Assembly (NCBI GenBank): GCA_902782225.1
Contig: CACZMF010000009.1
Span: 22,449-86,448, forward strand
Direction: 5' to 3'
DNA length: 64,000 nucleotides
DNA from: an uncultured Bacteroidia bacterium
GTDB lineage: Bacteria; Bacteroidota; Bacteroidia; Bacteroidales; UBA932
This document shows positions 57,575 to 64,000 of the stretch, one piece after another (position 1 is the first letter of the stretch; each line of letters opens with the position of its first letter). A model generated the notes under the pieces. That model ran no database searches. It saw nothing but the letters and a program-made list of their open reading frames with translations, and was not told the origin of the DNA. Made by a program: the position numbers and the translations under genes.

Positions 57575-58399
57575 TTACTGATACTCCAGCCCTTTAACCG
57601 CAACACCGATGTTGACGGGCAGTTGTTCCATCTCACCCAGGGCCACCTCCCGGACATAGCTGCTCTTGAGGTAGATATTGAAGTCCATACTCATCTCCTG
57701 CAGGGCTTCGTTATTGCATCCGACAATCTGGAAGGCAATGAAGTATTTGCCCGGTTCCAGCAGGAGGGTTTCTTCCGGATGGATGTCGAAATCCTGCGGA
57801 TCATCCGAAACGGCAACATCGAAGTAGATGGGCTTGTGGAGCACGTTGACAAAGGATTCCTTCTTTCCCTCGATGCGGTAAATGTTGATGGATGCGACGC
57901 AGCCGGGGATCTGGTTGCTGCGGACGGTTAGCAGGATATCTTTCACAAGAAATGGCTTTCTAGCCTGGGCGACGGAACCGATTTCCCGTCCCGAAGGGTG
58001 TCCGCTCCGCATGGACGTGGTAATGATTCCCATGCCCTTCAGCAAACCCGTTCCCGGCTTAAGCAAGTACTTTTCCTTTGTGTTTCCGCCAATGAATATT
58101 GCCGGAGGCAGTTCCTGTTCGTGCAGGACGATGACCACGTCATCGGCAGGACCGGTAACAGGATAGGATGTCGGCTGATAGGAAACGTGGAAAAATTCCA
58201 GCGTATCACAAGGCATATCTATTTCAAAGCGGCCGTCGGCAGATGAAATGGTCCCTATTTGGAGTTTGGGAACACCGAGCTGGACATATTCGACAGCATC
58301 ACCTTGTTCATTGATAATCCTACCTTTGACGGTGACGTGCTCCTGCGCCGAAAGCAGGGCCGGGAGCAACGAGAAGGCAAGGGCCAACTTAATCCGCAT
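57575..58399 (-). CDS. Exported protein with carboxypeptidase-like regulatory domain
   Basis: 274 residues with a signal peptide (MRIKLALAFSLLPALLSAQ). About residues 22-95 form a CarboxypepD_reg-like beta-sandwich (VKGRIINEQGDAVEYVQLGVPKLQIGTISSADGRFEI), the module found at the N-terminus of many Bacteroidota receptors. The C-terminal 170 residues are beta-rich (INIYRIEGKKESFVNVLHKPIYFDV, LLLEPGKYFIAFQIVG). Function unknown. It starts 11 bp inside the upstream HTH gene, forming an operon with it and the DUF2975 gene. Confidence 0.75.
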   Translation of the reverse strand: MRIKLALAFSLLPALLSAQEHVTVKGRIINEQGDAVEYVQLGVPKLQIGTISSADGRFEIDMPCDTLEFFHVSYQPTSYPVTGPADDVVIVLHEQELPPAIFIGGNTKEKYLLKPGTGLLKGMGIITTSMRSGHPSGREIGSVAQARKPFLVKDILLTVRSNQIPGCVASINIYRIEGKKESFVNVLHKPIYFDVAVSDDPQDFDIHPEETLLLEPGKYFIAFQIVGCNNEALQEMSMDFNIYLKSSYVREVALGEMEQLPVNIGVAVKGLEYQ

Positions 58400-58631
58400 A
58401 AATGTCCTCCTCCATTTCCGTCCCTTCCGGATCTGGCTGATAGTCCAGAATGTCGCCCGGCAGGCAGTCGAGCACTTTGCAGAGTTTGTTGAGCGTAGTG
58501 AAGCGGATGGCCCGGCCTTTCCCCGTTTTGAGCAGGGAAAGGTTGGTGAGGGAAATGCCGATTTGTTCGGAGAGCTCCGAGAGCTTCATATGCCGATCCC
58601 AGAGCATTTTGTCAAGGTTTACCGTAATCAT
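58389..58631 (-). CDS. HTH_26 / XRE-type regulator of a DUF2975 pair
   Basis: 80 residues: MITVNLDKMLWDRHMKLSELSEQIGISLTNLSLLKTGKGRAIRFTTLNKLCKVLDCLPGDILDY is a compact Cro-like helix-turn-helix of the HTH_26 type. It overlaps the DUF2975 gene by 4 nt, a pairing common in Bacteria. It is presumably an autoregulator, perhaps controlled by the membrane partner. Confidence 0.92.
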   Translation of the reverse strand: MITVNLDKMLWDRHMKLSELSEQIGISLTNLSLLKTGKGRAIRFTTLNKLCKVLDCLPGDILDYQPDPEGTEMEEDIYAD

Positions 58632-59104
58632 ATCGCCAGATTGCTGTCTTTTGCTGCAAGGTATGCCATCTTATAGAGTCCTGCGAAAAGAAGGACGATG
58701 AGAGGGACCAGAATGGTATTGGAGTCCAGCATCAGCTCCGATTCCCCCTTCACCACTGCCGCGTAATTGCTGTGCACGAAGGCAAGAAGGGCTGCCACCA
58801 GAGCCCCCCACCTGATGAGGGGGATGTTGGATTTCGGGAAGATTTGACCGCCCTCCAGGCCTTTGTTGGTGCGGTATAGGAAAATGCAGCAAAGAATGAA
58901 AAGTGCTGTGATTCCGACGAAACGGGCCACCAGAATAAAAATCTGCCAGCCCTTTATGTCCGGGTTCCAGTTGAGTGGATAGATATAACTGCTCACCCAT
59001 AACTGGGCAATCATCTCCCAGTAGAGATAGGCAAGCGTCAAACCACCGATAATGATAGTGGCGACGGAAAGCCTCTTGATGCTCTTTTGCGTAGAATTGT
59101 TCAT
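58628..59104 (-). CDS. DUF2975 membrane protein
   Basis: 158 residues with four membrane segments (LSVATIIIGGLTLAYLYWEM, GWQIFILVARFVGITALFILCCIFL, WGALVAALLAFVHSNYAAV, TILVPLIVLLFAGLYKMAYLA). The NKGLEGGQIFPKSNIPLIRWGAL segment between the second and third helices is typical of DUF2975. The family is almost always encoded next to a small HTH_26 regulator, as here. Function unknown; a membrane-linked control of the regulator is suspected. Confidence 0.88.
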   Translation of the reverse strand: MNNSTQKSIKRLSVATIIIGGLTLAYLYWEMIAQLWVSSYIYPLNWNPDIKGWQIFILVARFVGITALFILCCIFLYRTNKGLEGGQIFPKSNIPLIRWGALVAALLAFVHSNYAAVVKGESELMLDSNTILVPLIVLLFAGLYKMAYLAAKDSNLAI

Positions 59105-59222
59105 ATCCTTGTCTTTTTTATTTTGCTGTATCAGTAGACAAAGATAGTGCCATTTTTACGAAAAACATAAATAATATTTACGATTTACATAAATACTTTA
59201 TTTGGGATTATCGAAGGTGGAT

Positions 59223-59591
59223 GTGAGAGTATGTATGCTGGTTTGGTTTTTGCTTAGTATGCCATTCGGCATTATGACCCTCCGGGACCGCATATCACTC
59301 ACTTGGCGCTATGGGAAAGGCATTTTCCTGATTGGAGCAGTGTATAACATAGTATGCGCAGGATTCCAAAGCTTAGGATTCTCCTACACGTTTTTTGTGG
59401 ATTCTTTCATCATCAAGGCCGTACTTACCGCCATCACCGTGTATCTGACGACTCAGTTCAGCGACCGGGACGCCATCTTCTTCTACATCAACCTGGGCCT
59501 TTCACGCAGGAAACTGCTTATCAGTGTCGTTCTGATAGATTTTCTTTCACTTGCCGTTCTTATGGCTATCATGCATCTCATCTATGGATAA
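59223..59591 (+). CDS. Small membrane protein, putative partner of an ABC ATPase
   Basis: About 122 residues if GTG 59223 is the start (AAGG lies 5 nt before it); TTG 59202 and ATG 59232 are alternatives. Four hydrophobic segments are seen (MLVWFLLSMPFGIM, IFLIGAVYNIVCAGFQSLGF, FIIKAVLTAITVYLTTQF, LISVVLIDFLSLAVLMAI). It overlaps the ABC ATPase gene by 8 bp, so it is probably the membrane half of a minimal transporter. Substrate unknown. Confidence 0.65.
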   Translation: MRVCMLVWFLLSMPFGIMTLRDRISLTWRYGKGIFLIGAVYNIVCAGFQSLGFSYTFFVDSFIIKAVLTAITVYLTTQFSDRDAIFFYINLGLSRRKLLISVVLIDFLSLAVLMAIMHLIYG

Positions 59592-60240
59592 GCACAAACT
59601 CATAGTGGACAGCGTGGTGGTCCGCTTTGGGCAGAAGACGGTCCTTAGCGGTGGCTATATTACCTCCGAAACAGGAATGGTTACCGGTCTTCTGGGCCGC
59701 AACGGTGCCGGTAAGTCCTGTATGTTCCGTGCGCTGATGGGCGGCCTCCGGGTAGAGAACGTGATGGTGAGCGTGGATGAAAAACCTATCGACAGGCATA
59801 CTATCGGCCGATACATCAAGTACTTGCCTCAAGGTCGACTTATTCCGGAAGGGATGCAGCTTCACCGGGCCTTTGACTTATACGGTGTGAACTACTGGAC
59901 CTTTGTCAATAGGGTGCCAAAGTATTCCCGCCATTACGATTCACCCATCTATGAACTCTCCGGCGGCGAAGCACGGCTGGCAGAATTATACCTGGTGCTG
60001 CTGAGCGACGCACCTTTCTACATCCTGGACGAGCCGTTTACGCAGGTAGATCCGATAAGCATTGACGAAGTCAAGGCACTGATTCGGGAACGGAGCAGGA
60101 ATCACGGCATAATCCTCACTGACCATAACTACGGCGCCATTTCCTCTATTGCGGATAACCTTTTCGTGATATCCGATGGCTACACCAGCCCCGTACGATG
60201 CCGGGAAGATTTGGTCAGGCACGGGTATCTGCGGGCGTGA
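59584..60240 (+). CDS. ABC transporter ATP-binding protein
   Basis: 218 residues from ATG 59584. Walker A is GLLGRNGAGKSC, the Q-loop region YLPQGRLIPEG, the signature LSGGEARLAELYLVL, Walker B PFYILDEPF and the switch His in ILTDHNYG. The Ser/Cys after the Walker A Lys (GKSC) is a mild variation. It overlaps the preceding four-helix membrane protein gene and should energise it. No periplasmic or outer-membrane component is nearby. Confidence 0.92.
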   Translation: MDKHKLIVDSVVVRFGQKTVLSGGYITSETGMVTGLLGRNGAGKSCMFRALMGGLRVENVMVSVDEKPIDRHTIGRYIKYLPQGRLIPEGMQLHRAFDLYGVNYWTFVNRVPKYSRHYDSPIYELSGGEARLAELYLVLLSDAPFYILDEPFTQVDPISIDEVKALIRERSRNHGIILTDHNYGAISSIADNLFVISDGYTSPVRCREDLVRHGYLRA

Positions 60241-60306
60241 GGGGGGCTTATTTTTCAACTAAATTCTAATTCGGTCTCCAGTTTAGTTTTGGCTAAAAAT
60301 TTTCAT

Positions 60307-60314
60307 TACATTTG
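60307..60314 (+). promoter_or_regulatory. -7 box upstream of the 13-codon leader ORF
   Basis: TACATTTG, 15 nt before the ATG of a 13-codon ORF at 60330-60368, itself 19 nt before the gene at 60388. Confidence 0.5.
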
Positions 60315-60329
60315 TAAAAACATGACACT

Positions 60330-60368
60330 ATGCTGATAGGAAGAATAGCAGAACAGAAGTGTCACTAG
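60330..60368 (+). other. 13-codon leader ORF, possible relic of an AAA-ATPase gene start
   Basis: ATG to TAG encodes MLIGRIAEQKCH. The first nine residues resemble the start of Bacteroidales AAA-type ATPases (M.IGR..EQ..L). It may be the leftover 5' end of such a gene, with its promoter now in front of the 60388 gene. The match is short. Confidence 0.3.
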
Positions 60369-60387
60369 ACCAACTGTTTATTGATTA

Positions 60388-61035
60388 ATGGAAAAATCCT
60401 TTGTCATTGCAGTCGCACTGGCGATGATGTCGATGGCTCCCGAGAAGAATGACCTGGGCCGCGCCTTGTTCTACATAGATGCGATGAGGCAAGCCAACAC
60501 GGCGGGCATGGCTTCAGAGGAAAACCCCACATTCGCGTTCGACGTGATGGGCGTGATGTACAGCATCATGAACGGCGAGGCGGAAAGGTCGCTGTATTAC
60601 ATGACGGAGCTTCGCGAGAGGCTGACCAAGGACAAGAAGCCGGGAATAGAGTACACGGACGTTATGACGGCTATGCTGTACGACGGGCTGATGTCGAAAT
60701 ACAAGGATATGTTCAGCGACAAACTCCTGGAACTGACCTTCGACGGCAAGAAGTACATCGCGCTTTCCATGAACGAGTGGAACATCGAGAAGCCTTTCGC
60801 CGGGTGGACGCAGGAAACGGAAGGAGGCCAGGGGGCGCTATACTATTGCAGTGACGACAAAACGGTCACCGACGACCTGCACGGCCAGATGGTATTCTCT
60901 TTTTATGGCGACAAAGACGGCGTCAAGCCACAGGACACCGCAAACGCGCGGCTGATTACCGTCACGCCCGAGTGCCGTCAGCAGTTGGTCGAGGCATACC
61001 GCAAATACATGAAGAAGTCAAAGAGGAACAAGTAG
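60388..61035 (+). CDS. Hypothetical protein, 215 aa
   Basis: Begins MEKSFVIAVALAMMSMAPEKNDLGRALFYIDAMRQ; the hydrophobic start is too short for a clear signal peptide. A helical N-terminal half (FDVMGVMYSIMNGEAERSLYYMTELRERLTK, VMTAMLYDGLMSKYKDMF) is followed by a beta-rich half (LLELTFDGKKYIALSMNEWN, GQMVFSFYGDKDGV) and a basic C-terminal helix. I do not recognise the family. The 150 bp after it contain a coding-like tail without a start (NVPNYGNVYSSSMAEFLFSK, stop at about 61159), perhaps another relic. Confidence 0.6.
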   Translation: MEKSFVIAVALAMMSMAPEKNDLGRALFYIDAMRQANTAGMASEENPTFAFDVMGVMYSIMNGEAERSLYYMTELRERLTKDKKPGIEYTDVMTAMLYDGLMSKYKDMFSDKLLELTFDGKKYIALSMNEWNIEKPFAGWTQETEGGQGALYYCSDDKTVTDDLHGQMVFSFYGDKDGVKPQDTANARLITVTPECRQQLVEAYRKYMKKSKRNK

Positions 61036-61171
61036 ATGAACAGTGATGGCCGCTGAGGCCTGCGAAGGGCTTCCCGGCTCCCACGTCAAAGTGTATAACG
61101 TCCCCAACTACGGCAACGTGTACAGCAGTTCCATGGCGGAGTTTTTATTCAGCAAGTGACCGAAAAAAGAG

Positions 61172-61179
61172 TATCTTTG
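61172..61179 (+). promoter_or_regulatory. -7 box of the 399-aa membrane-anchored protein gene
   Basis: TATCTTTG, 8 nt before the ATG at 61188, giving a very short leader. Confidence 0.55.
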
Positions 61180-61187
61180 TATCCGTT

Positions 61188-62387
61188 ATGGAAAAGAAAA
61201 CCAAAAGAAGATTTGACTGGGGCAGTTTTTTTGTGACCGCTCTGGGTACTGCCATCGGCGTAGCGCTCACCTTCGTCGTGAGTGGAATACTGGAGCGCAG
61301 GAACAAGGCGCAAGTCCAGCGGCTCACGGCCATCATGGTGATTCATGATATAGACAATTCCATTGATATCGTCAAAAACATGAAGGCGGAAGAAGAACGG
61401 AATGGCGAATTGCTGCGCTCAGCCCTGAAACAAAGGGACCATCTGGAAGGGATGCCGTTCGACTCGCTTTACAGCGTCCTGAGCATTCTGGCTGCTTCCC
61501 GTTCGGATTTCAACTTCGATACATCCAAGGAGAAGATCTTCAACAGCGACCTGGACACCTGGCAGAATCTTGGCAACATGGCGTTCCTGGACAATGCCCA
61601 GAATTTCTATCATTACAGGCAGGGGTTTCAGGATGGCGTGAACCAATCGACGATGTGGGAGAGACCTATTCCCAACGAAGAGTACATGCAGTTGATCATG
61701 GGTGACGACTGGGCGACGGAGGAAGAATATGCTGCCGCCATGCAGCCGTTCCTGAGAGAGAAACTCCACGAAAACAGGGTTGCCTACTACATCAACACTT
61801 CTTCAAGTCGGCTGAACTATATGACCCAGATGCTCGACTATTGGACCGGGCTGAACAACGAGAACAAGTTCCTGATGGGCATCTCGGACCGGGAGTTGGA
61901 AGACTATGTCAACAATATCAACAAGAAGGGTGTTTCCTTGAACCGGTCGAAACTGCTGGGCCATTGGGTTTTGAATGTAGGGGATCAAACCAACGAATAT
62001 GACTTCCACTCAGACCGCGGTTATGACTTTTCCAGTGACTACGCGCCTGCTTTCGTAAAGTCGATGTTCTTTTCCGGCAAGCTGAAGATTAGGTTCTCCT
62101 ATCGTGGAAAATGGGCTTTCCAGGGTGATTCGCTGGTTTTGACCCCCGACTACAGTACGGCGGATATGACCGTGGATCCGAGCGCCCTGGTGCCGGAAGA
62201 AAACATGCAGGACAGCCTGGACGCCTGGGTAATCCGATATCGGGAGCAGTCGATAAACAACTTCAAGGAAATGGCGGACAAAGGGGGAAAATATACCGTC
62301 AAACCTCTCCTGGACTCTTCCCACGACAAAATGGAATGGACCGAACCCGACGGGAAGGTGCGTTACCTGAAGCGAAAGGAAGAATAA
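61188..62387 (+). CDS. Membrane-anchored protein of unknown function
   Basis: 399 residues with one N-terminal membrane segment (about 12-34, FFVTALGTAIGVALTFVVSGIL) after a basic start, then a long soluble part with helices (AIMVIHDIDNSIDIVKNMKAEEE, YIMQLIM-like) and a later beta section (LKIRFSYRGKWAFQGDSLVLTPDYS). The topology suggests an anchored periplasmic domain. After its TAA the same frame stays open for 39 codons (62388-62504) and encodes a second hydrophobic segment, so the stop may be a recent mutation. I do not recognise the family. Confidence 0.65.
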   Translation: MEKKTKRRFDWGSFFVTALGTAIGVALTFVVSGILERRNKAQVQRLTAIMVIHDIDNSIDIVKNMKAEEERNGELLRSALKQRDHLEGMPFDSLYSVLSILAASRSDFNFDTSKEKIFNSDLDTWQNLGNMAFLDNAQNFYHYRQGFQDGVNQSTMWERPIPNEEYMQLIMGDDWATEEEYAAAMQPFLREKLHENRVAYYINTSSSRLNYMTQMLDYWTGLNNENKFLMGISDRELEDYVNNINKKGVSLNRSKLLGHWVLNVGDQTNEYDFHSDRGYDFSSDYAPAFVKSMFFSGKLKIRFSYRGKWAFQGDSLVLTPDYSTADMTVDPSALVPEENMQDSLDAWVIRYREQSINNFKEMADKGGKYTVKPLLDSSHDKMEWTEPDGKVRYLKRKEE

Positions 62388-62507
62388 TGGCCGGTTATCA
62401 TTGCCCTCCTGTGCGTGGGGACGCTGGCGCTGGAATATTTCTCGGCCAAGCGATTGTTGAGCGCCTGCGGCGCTATCATCAAGTGCCTCAAAATGAAAGA
62501 CGAATAA
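62388..62507 (+). other. In-frame continuation after the stop of the preceding gene, with a membrane segment
   Basis: WPVIIALLCVGTLALEYFSA and then KRLLSACGAIIKCLKMKDE, ending at TAA 62505-62507, one base before the ATG of the next gene. It is in the same frame as 61188-62387. It has no ATG; a GTG at 62415 is the only conventional start. Confidence 0.5.
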
Positions 62508-62508
62508 G

Positions 62509-62868
62509 ATGGAAGATTTTATACTTAGAGAAATTGACCGCCTGGGCGAGATGCTGCTGATGATCGCCCGGAGACTAGGCCTGCTGGACAGCGAAGCGCC
62601 GGATTATTCCCTGGCTGATGTCAAGGACGAATTTGAAAAAGCCGGAAGCCCGATTGACTTGGACACGCTCCTGCAGCGGGAGAACCCCGTCTGGTATCTT
62701 ATGGAAGACTGCAAACTCTCAGGCCACGGCCTGGAGACGATGATCGACATCCTTTTCCATTCTGATCTGGATGAAACTCGCAAGCATGCATTATTGCAGG
62801 ATGCCCTCGCTTATTTGGACGGCAAAGGATATTACTCCTTCCGGCTGCATTCATTAAGCGGCGGCTAA
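62509..62868 (+). CDS. Hypothetical helical protein, 119 aa
   Basis: It starts MEDFILREIDRLGEMLLMIARRLGLLD, a pattern of short Bacteroidales proteins I have no function for, and continues with acidic helices (SLADVKDEFEKAGSPIDLDTLL, LETMIDILFHSDLDETRKHALLQDALAYLDGKG). No signal or membrane segment. It begins one base after the stop of the in-frame continuation of the previous gene, which suggests an operon with it. Confidence 0.65.
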   Translation: MEDFILREIDRLGEMLLMIARRLGLLDSEAPDYSLADVKDEFEKAGSPIDLDTLLQRENPVWYLMEDCKLSGHGLETMIDILFHSDLDETRKHALLQDALAYLDGKGYYSFRLHSLSGG

Positions 62869-62891
62869 ACTCCAATTCGCTTGCCCAGACC

Positions 62892-62978
62892 GCGAAGATG
62901 CGCGGTTATTCGAGATACATGGCTACTTCCGCCAAAGGCTTTGTGTAAAAACAATAGCGCAGATTCGGTGCGGTGACG
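62892..62978 (-). pseudogene. Collapsed copy of the 55889-56728 lipoprotein gene
   Basis: 62892-62933 matches the 3' end of the lipoprotein gene (55875-55916); on the minus strand it still reads AEVAMYLE-stop where the gene has AEIAMCLE-stop. It is joined at a CC dinucleotide to a block matching the gene's 5' flank (56773-56820). The whole coding body in between is missing. Repeat copy G follows, as copy F follows the intact gene. Confidence 0.85.
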
Positions 62979-63060
62979 ATACCCTGCATCTTGCGTGGAC
63001 CGGTATGGCTGAAAACGGCCGTAAATGCTGACACCCTGCCAGCTCGATGGACCTGTATGG
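62975..63060 (+). repeat. Dispersed repeat copy G
   Basis: GACGATACCCTGCATCTTGCG through GATGGACCTGTATGG, about 95% identical to copy F by eye. Confidence 0.88.
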
Positions 63061-63073
63061 TCACCCGACAGCA

Positions 63074-63165
63074 GATAGATTCTTCGCTTACGCTCAGAAT
63101 GACAATCGCTGGTGCCGCCCAGAGCAGCTCCCTTCCCGGTTACGCTCGTGCCTCGGGCGGGAGCT
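63074..63165 (+). repeat. Two small palindromic elements
   Basis: 63074-63104 contains ATTCTTCGCTTACGCTCAGAAT, whose ends pair (ATTCT/AGAAT) and which resembles a short repeat seen across many bacterial genomes. 63126-63165 is a hairpin with arms AGCTCCC and GGGAGCT. With relic G they fill the 366 bp between genes; no gene is seen here. Confidence 0.6.
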
Positions 63166-63235
63166 AGAAGACTGGTGGTAGGTGGGGATTATTGCGAGTT
63201 CATTTGTGGCTATTAAGGAATTGAACACCAATCGA

Positions 63236-63526
63236 TTATTTACCCGCCGAAAGGTATTCTTTCAGCGCTTCTACGTAATTGCTGAAGGCTTCCTGGCCTG
63301 CCGGAGTCATCTTGCAGGTGGTGCGGGGCATCTTTCCTTTGAAACCCTTTTCCACCGTAATGTAGCCGGCAGCGGTGAGTTTGTCTATCTGCACGCTGAG
63401 GTTCCCGGAGGTGGCGCCTGTCTGCTTTTTGAGATAGGTGAAGTCGGCTTCATCTACCCCCGCCAGAATGGACATCACGGCCAGCCGGAGTTCCGAGTGC
63501 AGAAGCGGATCTAACTTGGGAAACAT
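63236..63526 (-). CDS. Winged-helix transcriptional regulator, paralogue of 53646-53951
   Basis: 96 residues: FPKLDPLLHSELRLAVMSILAGVDEADFTYLKKQTGATSGNLSVQIDKLTAAGYITVEKGFKGK is an HTH_34-type winged helix, followed by TTCKMTPAGQEAFSNYVEALKEYL. It is clearly homologous to the regulator at 53646. It lies 3 bp after the membrane-protein gene, in the same order as the other pair. Confidence 0.9.
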   Translation of the reverse strand: MFPKLDPLLHSELRLAVMSILAGVDEADFTYLKKQTGATSGNLSVQIDKLTAAGYITVEKGFKGKMPRTTCKMTPAGQEAFSNYVEALKEYLSAGK

Positions 63527-63529
63527 AGG

Positions 63530-64000
63530 CTATTTGTACTGAAGTTTCATAATCAGCCCGGTCACGAGCAACAGGACGCCTCCCAAGGTGAAAATCAACA
63601 GTTGTGCTTCTCCCTTTACCAGCATGGCGAATACGGCGCCGCCTACTCCCAGGAGGAAGCCGCCGATGATGATCGGCCAGTTTTTCAGCAGGACGCCGGA
63701 CATGCATTCGGCCAGGCCCATGATGATGACGATGATGAGGGATACGCGCATGGGGACCAGGAAAAAGGCAATGATGCTGAGCGTGATGGCAAATACACCG
63801 AAAACACCCCACACGTTGCCGAGCATCTTGCTCACTTCGTTCTGAGGCATGGCCTTGCTATATTTCCCCATTAGTGCAGCGATAGGATAGCCGATGACCG
63901 GCATGGCGAACCAGAGGAAGTTCCATTCAGGCTTTCCGGTAAGATGCCATAATAGATAGATGACAAGGGAGACGACAGTGAGCAGCGTTCCCCAAAGCAT
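63530..64000 (-). CDS. Multi-pass membrane protein, 5' end cut by window
   Basis: 156 residues visible, with five hydrophobic segments (LLTVVSLVIYLLWHL, FLWFAMPVIGYPIAALMG, VWGVFGVFAITLSIIAFFLV, SLIIVIIMGLAECMSGVLL, IIIGGFLLGVGGAVFAML). The first visible ATG coincides with the window edge; the paralogue at 53066 has about 35-40 residues before the corresponding point, so the true start is probably outside. It is paired with the winged-helix gene downstream. Confidence 0.75.
   Translation of the reverse strand: MLWGTLLTVVSLVIYLLWHLTGKPEWNFLWFAMPVIGYPIAALMGKYSKAMPQNEVSKMLGNVWGVFGVFAITLSIIAFFLVPMRVSLIIVIIMGLAECMSGVLLKNWPIIIGGFLLGVGGAVFAMLVKGEAQLLIFTLGGVLLLVTGLIMKLQYK

Overview
The window looks like chromosomal DNA of an uncultured, fairly GC-rich member of the Bacteroidales (Bacteroidota). 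The evidence is: many promoters of the Bacteroidota type (-7 box TAnnTTTG, several with TTG 19-20 bp upstream); fimbrillin-like, BACON and Big_2 surface lipoproteins; an ECF sigma / FecR / TonB-receptor / DUF4249 operon and an ECF sigma / DUF4252 operon; and the long Ala/Glu-tailed bS16 seen in this phylum. The exact genus cannot be read from the window.

Layout. 1-7.6 kb is mostly housekeeping: a cut metallo-beta-lactamase-fold gene, an rRNA-methyltransferase-like gene, pgk, a small peptide plus a large modular lipoprotein, rpsP-rimM and a small lipoprotein. 7.6-28.5 kb is accessory: a secreted nucleoside-hydrolase/P-loop fusion, a Big_2 lipoprotein, an SseB/SUKH-like protein, DUF819 and DUF4234-like membrane proteins, a second peptide plus lipoprotein pair, a low-molecular-weight phosphatase, UPF0145, Bro-N antirepressor genes, the two ECF sigma operons and a broken toxin-antitoxin pair. 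28.6-50.5 kb is mostly core metabolism: tRNA-Leu, an AroD-AroA fusion, an aminotransferase, a patatin/outer-membrane protein, a PEP-dependent phosphotransferase-like operon facing a CrtI-like oxidoreductase, a Zn-dehydrogenase/PHP operon, AbrB plus acyltransferase, a TPR protein next to an M56 peptidase relic, HAD and HD phosphatases and pfkA. 50.6-64 kb is accessory again: a third peptide plus lipoprotein pair, two membrane-protein/winged-helix pairs, HipBA, a DUF2975-HTH operon, a small ABC system and a run of uncharacterised genes.

Two things stand out. First, three tiny genes (45-52 codons) share the pattern Y..P.A(E/D)...I(L/I)C(Q/E)S, and each sits 6-14 bp upstream of a fimbrillin-like lipoprotein; where a promoter is visible it lies in front of the peptide. 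Second, a dispersed repeat (start GACGATACC, end GGTATC or GGTATGG, about 85-95 bp) occurs seven times, always in the same orientation and only in the accessory blocks. Beside its copies lie collapsed copies of neighbouring genes. In two clear cases, and possibly a third without the repeat, a gene's promoter and first codons survive as a leader in front of an unrelated gene, which suggests promoter capture through repeat-associated duplication and deletion.
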